The notes: generated from the letters alone by a model not told the origin. DNA of 64,000 bases from Variovorax ginsengisoli (GCF_030811835.1 NZ_JAUSRO010000019.1:1-64000); one strand, 5' to 3'. Numbered from the stretch's first letter, positions 40,911 through 49,232 are shown. A program made the numbers and translations.

Positions 40911-41824
40911 GCCGGTGCCTTGTCGGCCAGGCACCTGGCCATGATGCGTGCGGCCTCGCCCATGCGCGGACCGGGGCGCACCAGCACGTCGGACTCGTCG
41001 GCCGTGAAACGGCAGATGCGCCCTTCGCGCACCGCACGGATGCCGGCCCAGCCGGGCCGTCGCTCCAGCCCCTGGGCGCTGCGCTCGCCCACCATGATCA
41101 GGTCGGGATTGGCGCGCACCACGTACTCGGGATTGAGCTTGGGGAACGGCCCGAGCGCCGCGGGCACGATGTTCTTCGCACCCAGCCGCGTGAGCGTCTC
41201 GCCCATGAACGAACTCTCGCCCGCCGCGTAGGGACCATTGTTCACCTCGAAATACACGCGCGTGCGTCGAACGCGCTCTGGCAGCGACTGCGCCGCCGCA
41301 GACACGCTGGCGTCGATGGTGCGCCACACGCGCAACGCGTCGTCGGCACCCAGCACCTGGCCGAGCTTGACAAGCACGCGCTGCACGTCGGCATGGTTCT
41401 TGGGTTCGAGCACCAGCACCTTCAGGCCCAGTCCTTCGAGCCGTTCGATCACGCGCGAAGACTTGGCCAACAGGACCACGTCGGGCCGCAGTGCCACGAT
41501 GGCCTCGACGTTCGGGTCGATGCCGCCACCCACCTGCGGCAGTGCGCGCACCGAGGCCGGCGAATTCGAATAGCGATCGACGCCCACCAGTCGCGGGCAG
41601 GCGCCCAGCGCGCACACCGATTCGGTGATCGACGGCAGCAGCGACACGATGCGTTGCGGTGGCTGCGGCAGGCTGACCGTGACCCCGCGTTCGTCGGTCA
41701 CCTCCACGGCATGCGCCGTTGCCATCGTGAGCAGCACGCATGCGGCAGCGGCGAGTAAACGCCATCGCCACGCAAGGGCGCGCACCGGTGTCGCGCGGCG
41801 GTTGTTTGGAGCGCGGCCGTTCAT
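40907..41824 (-). CDS. btuF: Periplasmic cobalamin-binding protein BtuF-like
   Basis: A 305-residue cluster A-II binding protein. The signal peptide spans about residues 1-39 (ending ATAHAVE). Mature sequence has VTDERGVTVSLPQPPQRIVSLLPSITE, then YSNSPASVRALPQVGG and NPEYVVRANPDLIMVGE, all typical of BtuF/FhuD-like folds. It delivers B12 from BtuB to BtuCD. The ATG overlaps the cobU stop by 4 bp. Confidence 0.9.
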   Translation of the reverse strand: MNGRAPNNRRATPVRALAWRWRLLAAAACVLLTMATAHAVEVTDERGVTVSLPQPPQRIVSLLPSITESVCALGACPRLVGVDRYSNSPASVRALPQVGGGIDPNVEAIVALRPDVVLLAKSSRVIERLEGLGLKVLVLEPKNHADVQRVLVKLGQVLGADDALRVWRTIDASVSAAAQSLPERVRRTRVYFEVNNGPYAAGESSFMGETLTRLGAKNIVPAALGPFPKLNPEYVVRANPDLIMVGERSAQGLERRPGWAGIRAVREGRICRFTADESDVLVRPGPRMGEAARIMARCLADKAPA

Positions 41825-42384
41825 GGCGGTGCCTTCAGCGTCAACGGCAAGCCGGCAGCCATCAGCACGACGCGGTCGCAGGCCGCGGCCACCTGCTGAT
41901 TCAATTGCCCCAGCGCATCGACGAAGGCGCGCACCTCGCGCCCCATCGGTATCACGCCCAGGCCAATCTCATTGCCGACGAGCACCACCGGGCCGCGTGC
42001 GTCCTGCAGGGCACTGCGCAGTCGCATCGCCGCATCGGTTGCCACGGCAGCCTCGGCAGGTGCGCCCTGCGCCGGCATCAGCAGGTTCGTGAGCCAGAGC
42101 GTGAGGCAGTCGACCACCACCAGTGTGTCGGGCGCGCTGTGCGATGCCACGGCCGCTGCCAACGCGATCGGCGCCTCGAGCGTCGCCAGGCCCGGCACGC
42201 GCTCGGCCCGGTCGCGCTGATGGCGGGCGATGCGCTCGCGCATTTCCTCGTCCCAAGGCTGCGCCGTGGCGATCAGCACGGCCCGCCGGCCGGCGGGCCC
42301 GGCCAGCCAGTCGCGCGCCAGCAGTTCGGCGTGGCGCGACTTGCCGCTCTTCTGGCCACCCAGGATCAACAGACGCTCAGGCAT
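41821..42384 (-). CDS. cobU: Adenosylcobinamide kinase/guanylyltransferase CobU
   Basis: A 187-residue bifunctional nucleotidyltransferase with P-loop GGQKSGKSRHAE (residues 8-19), LIATAQPWDEEMRERIARHQ, VVVDCLTLWLTNLL and GNEIGLGVIPMGREVRAF. It phosphorylates and then guanylylates adenosylcobinamide. It overlaps cobB by 8 bp and btuF by 4 bp. The partner synthase CobS is not in the window. Confidence 0.94.
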   Translation of the reverse strand: MPERLLILGGQKSGKSRHAELLARDWLAGPAGRRAVLIATAQPWDEEMRERIARHQRDRAERVPGLATLEAPIALAAAVASHSAPDTLVVVDCLTLWLTNLLMPAQGAPAEAAVATDAAMRLRSALQDARGPVVLVGNEIGLGVIPMGREVRAFVDALGQLNQQVAAACDRVVLMAAGLPLTLKAPP

Positions 42385-43729
42385 CGGCGAACGCGATCGG
42401 CGCGGGCAGGAACAGCCGCGCCGCAGCGTCGGGGCTGGAGGGAAACCAGGCGTGGAAGTAGCTGCCGCGGACGCTGCCACGCACGTACACCGCCTCGCCC
42501 GTGCCTGCGGCCTGCGCGGCGCCCGGGCGCGTGGTGCGGGCCGCTGGCACCAGCGTTGTCTCCGATAACGAATAGTGGAAGGTGTGCCCGCGCAACGGCG
42601 TGCCTTGCAACGCCAGTTGCTGGGGCCCGAGCGCCGCCAAGCGCTTTTGCATGGCGACGCGGCCGGGCAGCAGACCCCACATGGCGTGCGCGACGCCATC
42701 GGCTGCAACCAAGGTTTCGAAGAGCGCCATCATGCCGCCGCATTCTGCCCAGATCGGCCGGCCTGCCGCCGCATGGGCGGCCAGCGCATCGCGCAGCGCA
42801 TGGCAGGCCGACAGCACGCCCGCATGCAATTCCGGATAGCCACCGGGCAGCCATACGGCGTCGCAGGCGGGCAAGGTGTCGCCCGCCAGTGGCGAGAAAA
42901 AGACCAGCCGCGCGCCGAGCGCTTGCAGCAGGTCGAGGTTGGCTGGATAGATGAAGGCGAACGCAGCATCGCGTGCGATGGCGATCGTGCGACCAGCGAG
43001 CAGCGGCTGCACAGGGGTCATCGACACGGTCGGCAGGTCGACCCGAAACGGCGGCAGGCTGTCGAGCGAGCGGCGCCCCAACGGGGTGGCGGCCAGCGCA
43101 TCGGCGGCCGCATCGAGCCGCGCTATCGGGTGGTCGAGTTCGGCCGCACCGACCAGGCCGAGGTGCCGTTCGGGCAAGGCGAACTCGCCCGCTTTGGGCA
43201 AACCGCCCAGCCATTGCGCGGGCTCGCGCAGCGCCTCCTGAAGCATGCCGCCGTGGCGCTCGCTGGCCACGCGGTTGGCCAGCACGCCCAGCCAGGGCAG
43301 GCCAGGGCGGAAATGCTGCAGGCCGAAGGCCAGTGCACCGAAGGTGCCGGCCATGGCGCGCGCATCGATCACCGCGAGCACGGGCAAGCCGAAGCGCTCG
43401 GCCAGGTCGGCCGCACTGGGCGCGCCGTCGAACAGGCCCATCACGCCTTCGACGATCACCAGGTCGGCGACCTCCGCGGCCGCACCCAGGCGCGCGCGGC
43501 AATCGGCCTCGCCCGTCATCCAGAGGTCGAGCGAATGCACGGGCGCGCCGGTCGCAAGCGCGAGCCAGTGCGGGTCGAGAAAGTCGGGGCCGCATTTGAA
43601 GGCGCGCACGGTGCGGCCCTGGCGCGCGTGCAACCGCGCCAGCGCGGCCGCGACCGTGGTCTTGCCCTGCCCGGAGGCGGGCGCGGCCACGAGCACGGCG
43701 GCGCAGGCACGTGCACCCTGTGAGGTCAC
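42377..43729 (-). CDS. cobB: Cobyrinate a,c-diamide synthase (CobB/CbiA)
   Basis: About 450 residues. The N-terminal ATPase domain has the P-loop ASGQGKTTVAAALARLH, FKCGPDFLDPHWL and VEGVMGLFDG. The C-terminal glutaminase-like domain has WLPGGYPELHA and AECGGMMALFE with the catalytic Cys-equivalent segment. It amidates the a and c side chains of cobyrinate. The GTG at 43729 overlaps the btuB stop (GTGA); another GTG at 43741 is in frame and would add four residues. Its presence suggests use of precursors earlier than cobinamide, or de novo genes elsewhere. Confidence 0.92.
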   Translation of the reverse strand: MTSQGARACAAVLVAAPASGQGKTTVAAALARLHARQGRTVRAFKCGPDFLDPHWLALATGAPVHSLDLWMTGEADCRARLGAAAEVADLVIVEGVMGLFDGAPSAADLAERFGLPVLAVIDARAMAGTFGALAFGLQHFRPGLPWLGVLANRVASERHGGMLQEALREPAQWLGGLPKAGEFALPERHLGLVGAAELDHPIARLDAAADALAATPLGRRSLDSLPPFRVDLPTVSMTPVQPLLAGRTIAIARDAAFAFIYPANLDLLQALGARLVFFSPLAGDTLPACDAVWLPGGYPELHAGVLSACHALRDALAAHAAAGRPIWAECGGMMALFETLVAADGVAHAMWGLLPGRVAMQKRLAALGPQQLALQGTPLRGHTFHYSLSETTLVPAARTTRPGAAQAAGTGEAVYVRGSVRGSYFHAWFPSSPDAAARLFLPAPIAFADA

Positions 43730-45633
43730 TGGGGCATCCACTTCAGACCCAGGTAGGCGCTGCGACCGGCCGTGGCGTAGCCGCGCGCCAGCATGTAGTT
43801 CTTGTCGCCCGCGTTGTCCAGGCGCGCGATCAGGCTCAGGTCACGCGTGAGCGGCGTGCTCGCGACCAGGTTCAGCAATGTGTAGCCGCCGAGCACGCGG
43901 GTGTTGGCGGCATCGTCATAGCGCCGGCTCGACGCCTGCAACTCGGCGCCCAGGGTCCAGCCGGCGACGCGCCAGTCGGCACCCAGCACCCCGTGGCGGC
44001 GCGCGCGGCGTGCGAGCTGCTTGTCGGTGTCGAGGTCGCGCGGGTCCTGGAAGTCGGCCGAAGCGCGCAACGAGACGGCGCCGATGCGGTGCGCCGCGGT
44101 GAAGGTCAGGCCTTCGTACTGGGCGCGCGCCGTGTTGGCATAGCAGCCAAAGCCCGAACCGCATGCGGTCGAGCCACCATCGAAATCGATGAGATTGCTC
44201 AGGCGGTTGCGGTAGACAGTGACGCCGGCCGAGGTCGCGCCTTCGCTGTACTTGAGACCCAGTTCCACGTTGCGGCTCTGTTCGGGCTGCAGGCTGGCCA
44301 CGCCGTATTCGCTGAAGCGCTGGTAGAGCGTGGGCGCACGAAAGGCCGTGCCGGCCGACACGGTGGCGCGCCACTGCGGCGTGAAGGCAAAGCCATAGCC
44401 CGCGCTGCCGGTGTTCTTGCCGCCGAACTCGCTGTCGTCGTCATGGCGTGCATGCAGCTGCACCGAATGCGGACCCTTGACGAAGCTGTAACCCAGCGCC
44501 ACGCCGTCCTGGGAGCGATCACGCGCCAGCGTCGGCGTGAAGTCGGTCCCGGGGTTGTTCAGCGCGTCTTCGCGGCGTTCCAGCGAGGCGGTCACCAGAT
44601 GGGCGCCAAAGCGGAACTCGTTCTGCAGCAGATAGCCGCGCAGCGTGGTTTCGGTGCGGTAGAAGTCGGGCTCGGTCTCGTAGTTGCTGCGCGATTCGGT
44701 CACCGACACGCGGGTGCGCCACACGTCCGTCCACTGCGAGCTCCAGGTCAGGCCGGCGGTGCGCAGGCTGTACTTGTTTCGGTCGTCCACCGGCGCCGCC
44801 GCGCTGTAGCCGAAGTCGTCGTAACCCGAATTCAGGTCGTTGGCCAGGACGGTGGCCTCAATGCGCTGGCGCGGGTTGATCTGCAGACCCAGGCGCACAT
44901 GGGCCGAGGTGCTTCGGTAGCCGTCGCGGTCAGGGTTGTAGCTGCTGTCGGGGCGCACGTTGAAGCCCTTGCTCTCGGTGTGCGCCACGGCCAGCGAATA
45001 GTCGAAGGCACCGTCGACGCCCGCAGCGCCGCTCACGCCGGCCTCGGCATGGCGCAGCCCGTTGCTGCCGATGCCCAGGCCCACGGAAGGGCGGGCCGGG
45101 CCTTCGCCGCGCTTGGTGAAGAACTGGATCACGCCGCCGATCGCGTCCGATCCGTACACCGCGGCGGCCGGGCCACGCAGCACCTCGATGCGGTCGATCT
45201 GCGACAGCGGGATGGTCTCCCACGAGGCGCCGCCGGTGGATTGCGAATCGACGCGCACGCCGTCGATGTAGACGGCTGTGAAGCGCGATTCGGCCCCGCG
45301 GATGAACACGCTGCTGGTGTTGCCCACGCCGCCGTTGCGCGCGATCTCCACGCCGGGCAGCCGCGCCAGCACGTCGGCCACGCCGGTCGCACCGCTGCGC
45401 TCGATGGTCTCGCGGTCGACGATGGAGACATCGCTGAGCACCTCGGACACCGGTTGCGCCACGCGCGTGGCGGTCACCACCGTCTCGCCGAGCGAGGCGA
45501 CGGTGGCAGGTTGCGCCACCGCCTGGGTGGCCGCCAAGGCCGCGGCCAGGGCCCAGGGGAATGCGAAGGGACGTGCGGCCAGGCGCACGCCTGCGGGCAG
45601 GTCGGCGCCTGCGGAGACTGAAAGATCGTTCAT
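43726..45633 (-). CDS. btuB: TonB-dependent outer-membrane cobalamin receptor BtuB
   Basis: A 635-residue receptor. The signal sequence ends near residue 41 (ATQAVAQ), followed by a TonB-box-like ETVVTATR, a plug domain (VADVLARLPGVEIARNGG, SSVFIRGAESRFTAVYIDGVRVD, IDRIEVLRGPAAAVYGSDAIGGVI) and a 22-strand barrel ending GRSAYLGLKWMPQ. The aromatic/last-residue pattern is that of BtuB-like receptors. It is the first gene after a cobalamin riboswitch, so B12 represses the unit. Confidence 0.94.
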   Translation of the reverse strand: MNDLSVSAGADLPAGVRLAARPFAFPWALAAALAATQAVAQPATVASLGETVVTATRVAQPVSEVLSDVSIVDRETIERSGATGVADVLARLPGVEIARNGGVGNTSSVFIRGAESRFTAVYIDGVRVDSQSTGGASWETIPLSQIDRIEVLRGPAAAVYGSDAIGGVIQFFTKRGEGPARPSVGLGIGSNGLRHAEAGVSGAAGVDGAFDYSLAVAHTESKGFNVRPDSSYNPDRDGYRSTSAHVRLGLQINPRQRIEATVLANDLNSGYDDFGYSAAAPVDDRNKYSLRTAGLTWSSQWTDVWRTRVSVTESRSNYETEPDFYRTETTLRGYLLQNEFRFGAHLVTASLERREDALNNPGTDFTPTLARDRSQDGVALGYSFVKGPHSVQLHARHDDDSEFGGKNTGSAGYGFAFTPQWRATVSAGTAFRAPTLYQRFSEYGVASLQPEQSRNVELGLKYSEGATSAGVTVYRNRLSNLIDFDGGSTACGSGFGCYANTARAQYEGLTFTAAHRIGAVSLRASADFQDPRDLDTDKQLARRARRHGVLGADWRVAGWTLGAELQASSRRYDDAANTRVLGGYTLLNLVASTPLTRDLSLIARLDNAGDKNYMLARGYATAGRSAYLGLKWMPQ

Positions 45634-45724
45634 GGGAAAAACTCGCGTACGGGACCCTGCCCGGCTTCCCCGCCGGACGTGTGGGCGTCAAGAGCGCGCA
45701 CGACAGGCGTGCGCGTTCACCTCG

Positions 45725-45932
45725 TTGGCCGGTATCCGGGCTGGCAGAACCACCCTCATCGCCTTCCCAGGCACCTGTTTCAGGGCACCCAGTGGCTGTT
45801 GATGAAAGCGGCACCCTCGAAGGGCGCCGTCTGCTTGACCGTTGCGGGGGCAGCGCAGGCTGGCTTCGGCCCGGGGGGCGTCGGCTCCTGCTTCCCGTTG
45901 AACTGCAGCGCCTGAACGACACTGCGAGCACC
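45725..45932 (-). ncRNA. Cobalamin (adenosylcobalamin) riboswitch
   Basis: Read on the minus strand from 45932, the leader contains the conserved order GGTGCTCGCAGTG, a TTCAACGGGAAGC segment, GCTGCCCCCGCAAC (core), CCACTGG, TGGGAAGGCGATGAGGGTGG and the B12 box GCCAGCCCGGATACCGGCC near 45727-45745. A hairpin, GCGCAC-N7-GTGCGC, follows at about 45694-45716 as possible expression platform. The btuB start lies 92 nt beyond the B12 box. The RNA should shut down the whole uptake and synthesis cluster when B12 is plentiful. Confidence 0.95.
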
Positions 45933-45942
45933 AACGCGGGCG

Positions 45943-45948
45943 ATTCTA
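45943..45948 (-). promoter_or_regulatory. -10 element of the riboswitch/btuB promoter
   Basis: TAGAAT on the minus strand lies about 10 bp before the first conserved riboswitch base at 45932, fixing transcription start near 45935. No good -35 hexamer is visible at the expected distance. Confidence 0.5.
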
Positions 45949-45957
45949 ATTTGGAAA

Positions 45958-45972
45958 GCGGCACCATGCCGC
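45958..45972. promoter_or_regulatory. Perfect inverted repeat between btuB and zapB promoters
   Basis: GCGGCA-CCA-TGCCGC is a 6-bp inverted repeat with a 3-nt spacer. It lies where the -35 region of the leftward btuB promoter should be and upstream of the rightward TACAAT box. It could be an operator or a transcription barrier. Confidence 0.4.
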
Positions 45973-45983
45973 GCCGGGGAATC

Positions 45984-45989
45984 TACAAT
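45984..45989 (+). promoter_or_regulatory. -10 element upstream of the zapB-like gene
   Basis: TACAAT ends 8 bp before the ATG at 45998, so the predicted transcript would begin at or next to the start codon. No Shine-Dalgarno sequence is visible in between. This suggests a leaderless message if the promoter is used. Confidence 0.5.
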
Positions 45990-45997
45990 GCCGATCC

Positions 45998-46228
45998 ATG
46001 TCCGCCACCGCACCGAGTCCCATCGACCAGATCGCCGAGCGCGTTGAACGTCTGCTCTTGCGACACGAGGAAGTCCAGCGCACCAACTCGCTGCTGCAGC
46101 AGGAGGTGGACGCGCTCACGCGCGAACGCGACGCGTTGCGCACGCGGCTGGGCACCGCGCGCGCGCGCCTGGACGCACTGCTCGAGCGCCTGCCTGCCGA
46201 ATCTTCCCGCGACCCGGCCACCCCATGA
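45998..46228 (+). CDS. Small coiled-coil protein, ZapB-like (TIGR02449 family)
   Basis: A 76-residue protein that is almost wholly one coiled coil (IDQIAERVERLLLRHEEVQRTN through LRTRLGTARARLDALLERL). Proteins of this size and pattern are encoded directly before zapA in many beta- and gammaproteobacteria and are thought to act in cell division or as ZapB analogues. It overlaps zapA by 4 bp (ATGA at 46225-46228). Confidence 0.85.
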   Translation: MSATAPSPIDQIAERVERLLLRHEEVQRTNSLLQQEVDALTRERDALRTRLGTARARLDALLERLPAESSRDPATP

Positions 46229-46569
46229 AACAGATCGAAGTCCAGATCATGGACCAGAGCTACCTGCTCGGTTGTCCTGAAGGCGGCGAAGCGCAGTTGC
46301 GCGAAGCCGTGGAACGTGTCGACTCCGCCATGTGCAAGATCCGCGACGCCGGCAAGGTGCGGGCACGTGACCGCATCGCCGTGCTGGCGTCGCTGAACCT
46401 GGCGTTCGACCTGGGTCAGCAGGCGCAGGCCGCGCCCGATGCGACGCGGGCCCACGACACGCCGACGGCATCGCCGGGGCCGGTGGACACATCGGCCGAT
46501 GCGCTGCGCGCTGCCCAGCTCATCCAGCGCCTGGACCAAGCCCTTGCGGGCGACGATCATTTGCTCTGA
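46225..46569 (+). CDS. zapA: Cell division protein ZapA
   Basis: A 114-residue protein with the ZapA domain at about residues 1-70 (KQIEVQIMDQSYLLGCPEGGEAQLREAVERVD, then RDRIAVLASLNLAFDL). ZapA cross-links FtsZ filaments at midcell. The C-terminal part has a Pro/Thr linker and a final helix (ALRAAQLIQRLDQAL). Immediate 6S RNA downstream matches the arrangement in many proteobacteria. Confidence 0.93.
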   Translation: MKQIEVQIMDQSYLLGCPEGGEAQLREAVERVDSAMCKIRDAGKVRARDRIAVLASLNLAFDLGQQAQAAPDATRAHDTPTASPGPVDTSADALRAAQLIQRLDQALAGDDHLL

Positions 46570-46597
46570 ACACCTGCACGGCGGCAGCGGCGGGGCT

Positions 46598-46603
46598 TAG
46601 AAT
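46598..46603 (+). promoter_or_regulatory. -10 element of the 6S RNA promoter
   Basis: TAGAAT lies about 8 bp before the start of the 6S closing stem at 46611. The -35 region is not obvious. Confidence 0.5.
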
Positions 46604-46610
46604 CGTCCTC

Positions 46611-46790
46611 GTCTGCAGTGCGCGTCGGGCTTAATATTTCCTTGTTCCAATGCTCTCCGGAGCCGGGCTTGGTACATCGCTTGACGGGCGTGATCATCTC
46701 GCGTCAGATGAACCCGAAGTCTTGCTGCCCTCGCCCACCTGAACCCTGGTTCAGGATGCGGGTCCGGCGCACCCCACTGCAGACACCTTA
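46611..46790 (+). ncRNA. ssrS: 6S RNA
   Basis: About 180 nt. The 5' end GTCTGCAGTG at 46611-46620 pairs perfectly with CACTGCAGAC at 46775-46784, and the next bases GCGCGTCGG and CCGGCGCACC continue the closing stem. The inner part TTCCTTGTTCCAATGCTCTCCGG and the opposing side GAACCCTGGTTCAGG give the large central bubble flanked by stems typical of 6S RNA. The location straight after zapA is the conserved one. 6S RNA mimics an open promoter and sequesters sigma-70 RNA polymerase in stationary phase. Confidence 0.93.
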
Positions 46791-46799
46791 TTCCGATCG

Positions 46800-46835
46800 A
46801 CGGCCCCGCGCACCTGGCGCGCCGGGCCGTTTTTC
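46800..46835 (+). terminator. Intrinsic terminator after 6S RNA
   Basis: ACGGCCC at 46800-46806 pairs with GGGCCGT at 46824-46830, with an inner GCGC region, followed by TTTTCTT. It lies about 15 nt after the mature 6S 3' end and just before the tauE-like start at 46857. Confidence 0.8.
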
Positions 46836-46856
46836 TTGAACGGTCCCGCCTCACCC

Positions 46857-47672
46857 ATGCTGCTCGAACCTGCGCTCATCGCCGAACTCGCCGTCCTGGG
46901 CCTGTGCACCGGTTTCCTTGCTGGCCTGCTGGGCATCGGCGGCGGCATGCTGATGGTGCCGTTCATCACGATCATCATGGGCCATAGGGGCGTGCCGGCG
47001 GACCTGGCGGTGAAGATCGCCATCGCCACGTCGATGGCGACCATCATCTTCACTTCGATCTCCAGCGTGCGTGCGCACCACCGACGCGGTGCGGTGCGCT
47101 GGGACATCGTCCGGCGCCTGTCGCCAGGCATTGTCCTGGGCAGCCTGGTCGGTAGCCTGGGCGTGTTCGCACTGCTCAAGGGCACGGCGCTGGCCATCCT
47201 GTTTGCGCTGTTCGTGAGTTTCTCCGCCACGCAGATGTTCCTCGACCGAAAGCCCAAACCGACGCGCCAGATGCCCGGCACCGCGGGCCAACTGGGCGTG
47301 GGCGGCCTGATCGGGTTCGTCTCCGGCCTGGTGGGTGCGGGCGGCGGCTTCATCAGCGTGCCCTTCATGACATGGTGCAACGTGGCCATCCACAACGCGG
47401 TGGCGACCAGCGCGGCGCTGGGTTTTCCGATCGCGGTAGCGAACGTGGCAGGCTACGTCGTCAGCGGCCAGTCCGTTGCCGATCTTCCGGCGGGCTCCTT
47501 CGGCTACATCTGGCTGCCGGCACTGGGCGTGATTGCGCTGTGCAGCGTGTTCACCGCGCCGTGGGGCGCGCGAGCGGCGCACAGTCTGCCGGTCAAGAAG
47601 CTCAAACGCGTGTTCGCCAGCATCCTGTACCTGCTGGCGGTCTACATGCTCTGGAAGGGGCTGCGGGGCTGA
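46857..47672 (+). CDS. TauE/SafE-family sulfite/organosulfonate exporter-like membrane protein
   Basis: A 271-residue polytopic protein with about eight hydrophobic segments and the two family repeats: CTGFLAGLLGIGGGMLMVPFI (about residues 15-37) and GLIGFVSGLVGAGGGFISVPFM (about 150-171). Members move sulfite, sulfoacetate or related anions. The ATG at 46857 fits the first helix; a TTG at 46836 would overlap the terminator and is rejected. It converges on hemN with a 7-bp gap. Confidence 0.88.
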   Translation: MLLEPALIAELAVLGLCTGFLAGLLGIGGGMLMVPFITIIMGHRGVPADLAVKIAIATSMATIIFTSISSVRAHHRRGAVRWDIVRRLSPGIVLGSLVGSLGVFALLKGTALAILFALFVSFSATQMFLDRKPKPTRQMPGTAGQLGVGGLIGFVSGLVGAGGGFISVPFMTWCNVAIHNAVATSAALGFPIAVANVAGYVVSGQSVADLPAGSFGYIWLPALGVIALCSVFTAPWGARAAHSLPVKKLKRVFASILYLLAVYMLWKGLRG

Positions 47673-47679
47673 ACGCCAC

Positions 47680-49059
47680 TCACAGGATGCGCGAGAAGCG
47701 TGTGCGGTTGCGATCGACCTGCAGGTAGCGGTCGAAGACCATCGCCACGCCGCGCACGAAGAACCATCCGGTCGGCGTCACGGTGATCGACCGCCCGTCC
47801 AGCGTCACCAGCCCCTGCGCTGCCAATGGTGCGAGCACCGCGAGTTCGTTCTCGAAGTACTGCGCAAAATTGACAAGGTGCGCGAGCTCGACCGACTCGA
47901 AATCGACGTGCCCCTGGCACATGAGCGCCATGATCACCGTGCGGCGCAGCACGTCGTCGCGCGACAGCGCCATCCCCCGCACCACGGGCAGGCGTCCCTG
48001 GTCGATGAGGTCGCAATACTCTTCGAGCGTCTTCGCGTTCTGGCTGTAGGTGGCCCCCACCCGGCCGATGGCGGACACGCCCAGGGCCACCAGGTCGCCG
48101 TCGGGCTGCGTGCTGTAGCCCTGGAAGTTGCGATGCAGCCGGCCCTGGCGCTTGGCGACGGCCAGCGGATCGCCCGGCAGGGCGAAGTGGTCCATGCCGA
48201 TGTACACGTAGCCTGCGGCGGTCAGCGCCGCGATGGAGCGCGACAGCATTTCGATCTTGCTGGCCGCGTCGGGCAGCTCGTCGGCATGGATGCGGCGTTG
48301 GGGCTTGAAGCGCTCGGGCAGGTGCGCATAGGCGTACAGCGCGATACGGTCGGGGCGCAGCTGGCAGATCTGCGCGAGCGTGCGATCGAAGGACGTCGGC
48401 GTCTGGCGTGGCAGGCCGTAGATCAGGTCGACGTTGACCGACGCAAAACCCAGCCGCCGCGCCGCCGTCACCAGGTCGAACACCTGCGCGGCCGGCTGGA
48501 TGCGGTGCACTGCCTTTTGCACCTGCGGGTCGAAGTCCTGCACGCCGAAGCTCAGGCGGTTGAAGCCCAGTCCGGCCAGGTGCTTCAGGCGACTTTCGTC
48601 GATGGTGCGCGGGTCGACCTCGATCGCGTATTCGCCGCCCGGCATCAGCGTGAACGCGCTGTGCAGCAGGCCCATCAGCTGGCGAAGGCCATCGTCGTCC
48701 AGGAAGGTCGGCGTGCCCCCACCCAGGTGCAGCTGGCTCACGGCCGCACCATGGCCGAGCTGCGCGACCTGGAGCTCGATCTCGCGCGCGAGGTAGTGCA
48801 GGTAGTCGCCGGCACGGTCATGGTGGCGCGTGACGATCTTGTTGCAGGCGCAGAAGTAGCACAGCGACGCACAGAACGGCACGTGCACGTACAGCGACAG
48901 TGGCAGCGCGTGGCCGCGTGCGCCTGCGTCGCGCTGCCGCAGCACCTGGGCGTAGTCCTCGCTGGCGAAGGCCTCGACGAACCGGTCGGCCGTCGGGTAG
49001 GAGGTGTAACGCGGCCCCGCGACGTCGAAACGGCGCAACATGGCCGGCGACACGGCCAT
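47680..49059 (-). CDS. hemN: Oxygen-independent coproporphyrinogen III oxidase HemN
   Basis: A radical-SAM enzyme of about 459 residues. The cluster motif is YVHVPFCASLCYFCACNK (CxxxCxxC plus an extra Cys), followed by LHLGGGTPTFL and FGVQDFDPQVQKAVHRIQP. It oxidatively decarboxylates coproporphyrinogen III in haem synthesis without oxygen. The start at 49059 (MAVSPAMLRRFDVAGPRYTSYP) gives the usual length; ATG 49137 and GTG 49206 upstream would add low-complexity residues. An FNR box lies upstream at 49233-49246, consistent with anaerobic induction. Confidence 0.92.
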   Translation of the reverse strand: MAVSPAMLRRFDVAGPRYTSYPTADRFVEAFASEDYAQVLRQRDAGARGHALPLSLYVHVPFCASLCYFCACNKIVTRHHDRAGDYLHYLAREIELQVAQLGHGAAVSQLHLGGGTPTFLDDDGLRQLMGLLHSAFTLMPGGEYAIEVDPRTIDESRLKHLAGLGFNRLSFGVQDFDPQVQKAVHRIQPAAQVFDLVTAARRLGFASVNVDLIYGLPRQTPTSFDRTLAQICQLRPDRIALYAYAHLPERFKPQRRIHADELPDAASKIEMLSRSIAALTAAGYVYIGMDHFALPGDPLAVAKRQGRLHRNFQGYSTQPDGDLVALGVSAIGRVGATYSQNAKTLEEYCDLIDQGRLPVVRGMALSRDDVLRRTVIMALMCQGHVDFESVELAHLVNFAQYFENELAVLAPLAAQGLVTLDGRSITVTPTGWFFVRGVAMVFDRYLQVDRNRTRFSRIL

Positions 49060-49232
49060 GGGTGCTTCGGAAGGCGCATGAGGCGCATGAAATGCGCGAG
49101 GTGCCCGTGGGGCAGCGGCATGGACAGACAAGGGCATGGCGGCAAACTGGATCAGGAGGTGCGGTGCATCAGCGCAATCCGCGCTCTCAAGCAACCAATG
49201 CCCCACTGTGCCGCCAAGCGGGGCCGGCTTCC

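Noticed and set aside
43711..45621. A 636-codon open frame on the plus strand
   Set aside because: Antisense to btuB over nearly its full length; no domain and no ribosome-binding site.
46836..46856. TTG start adding seven residues to the TauE/SafE protein
   Set aside because: It would begin inside or at the edge of the 6S terminator T-run; the ATG at 46857 starts directly before the first hydrophobic helix.
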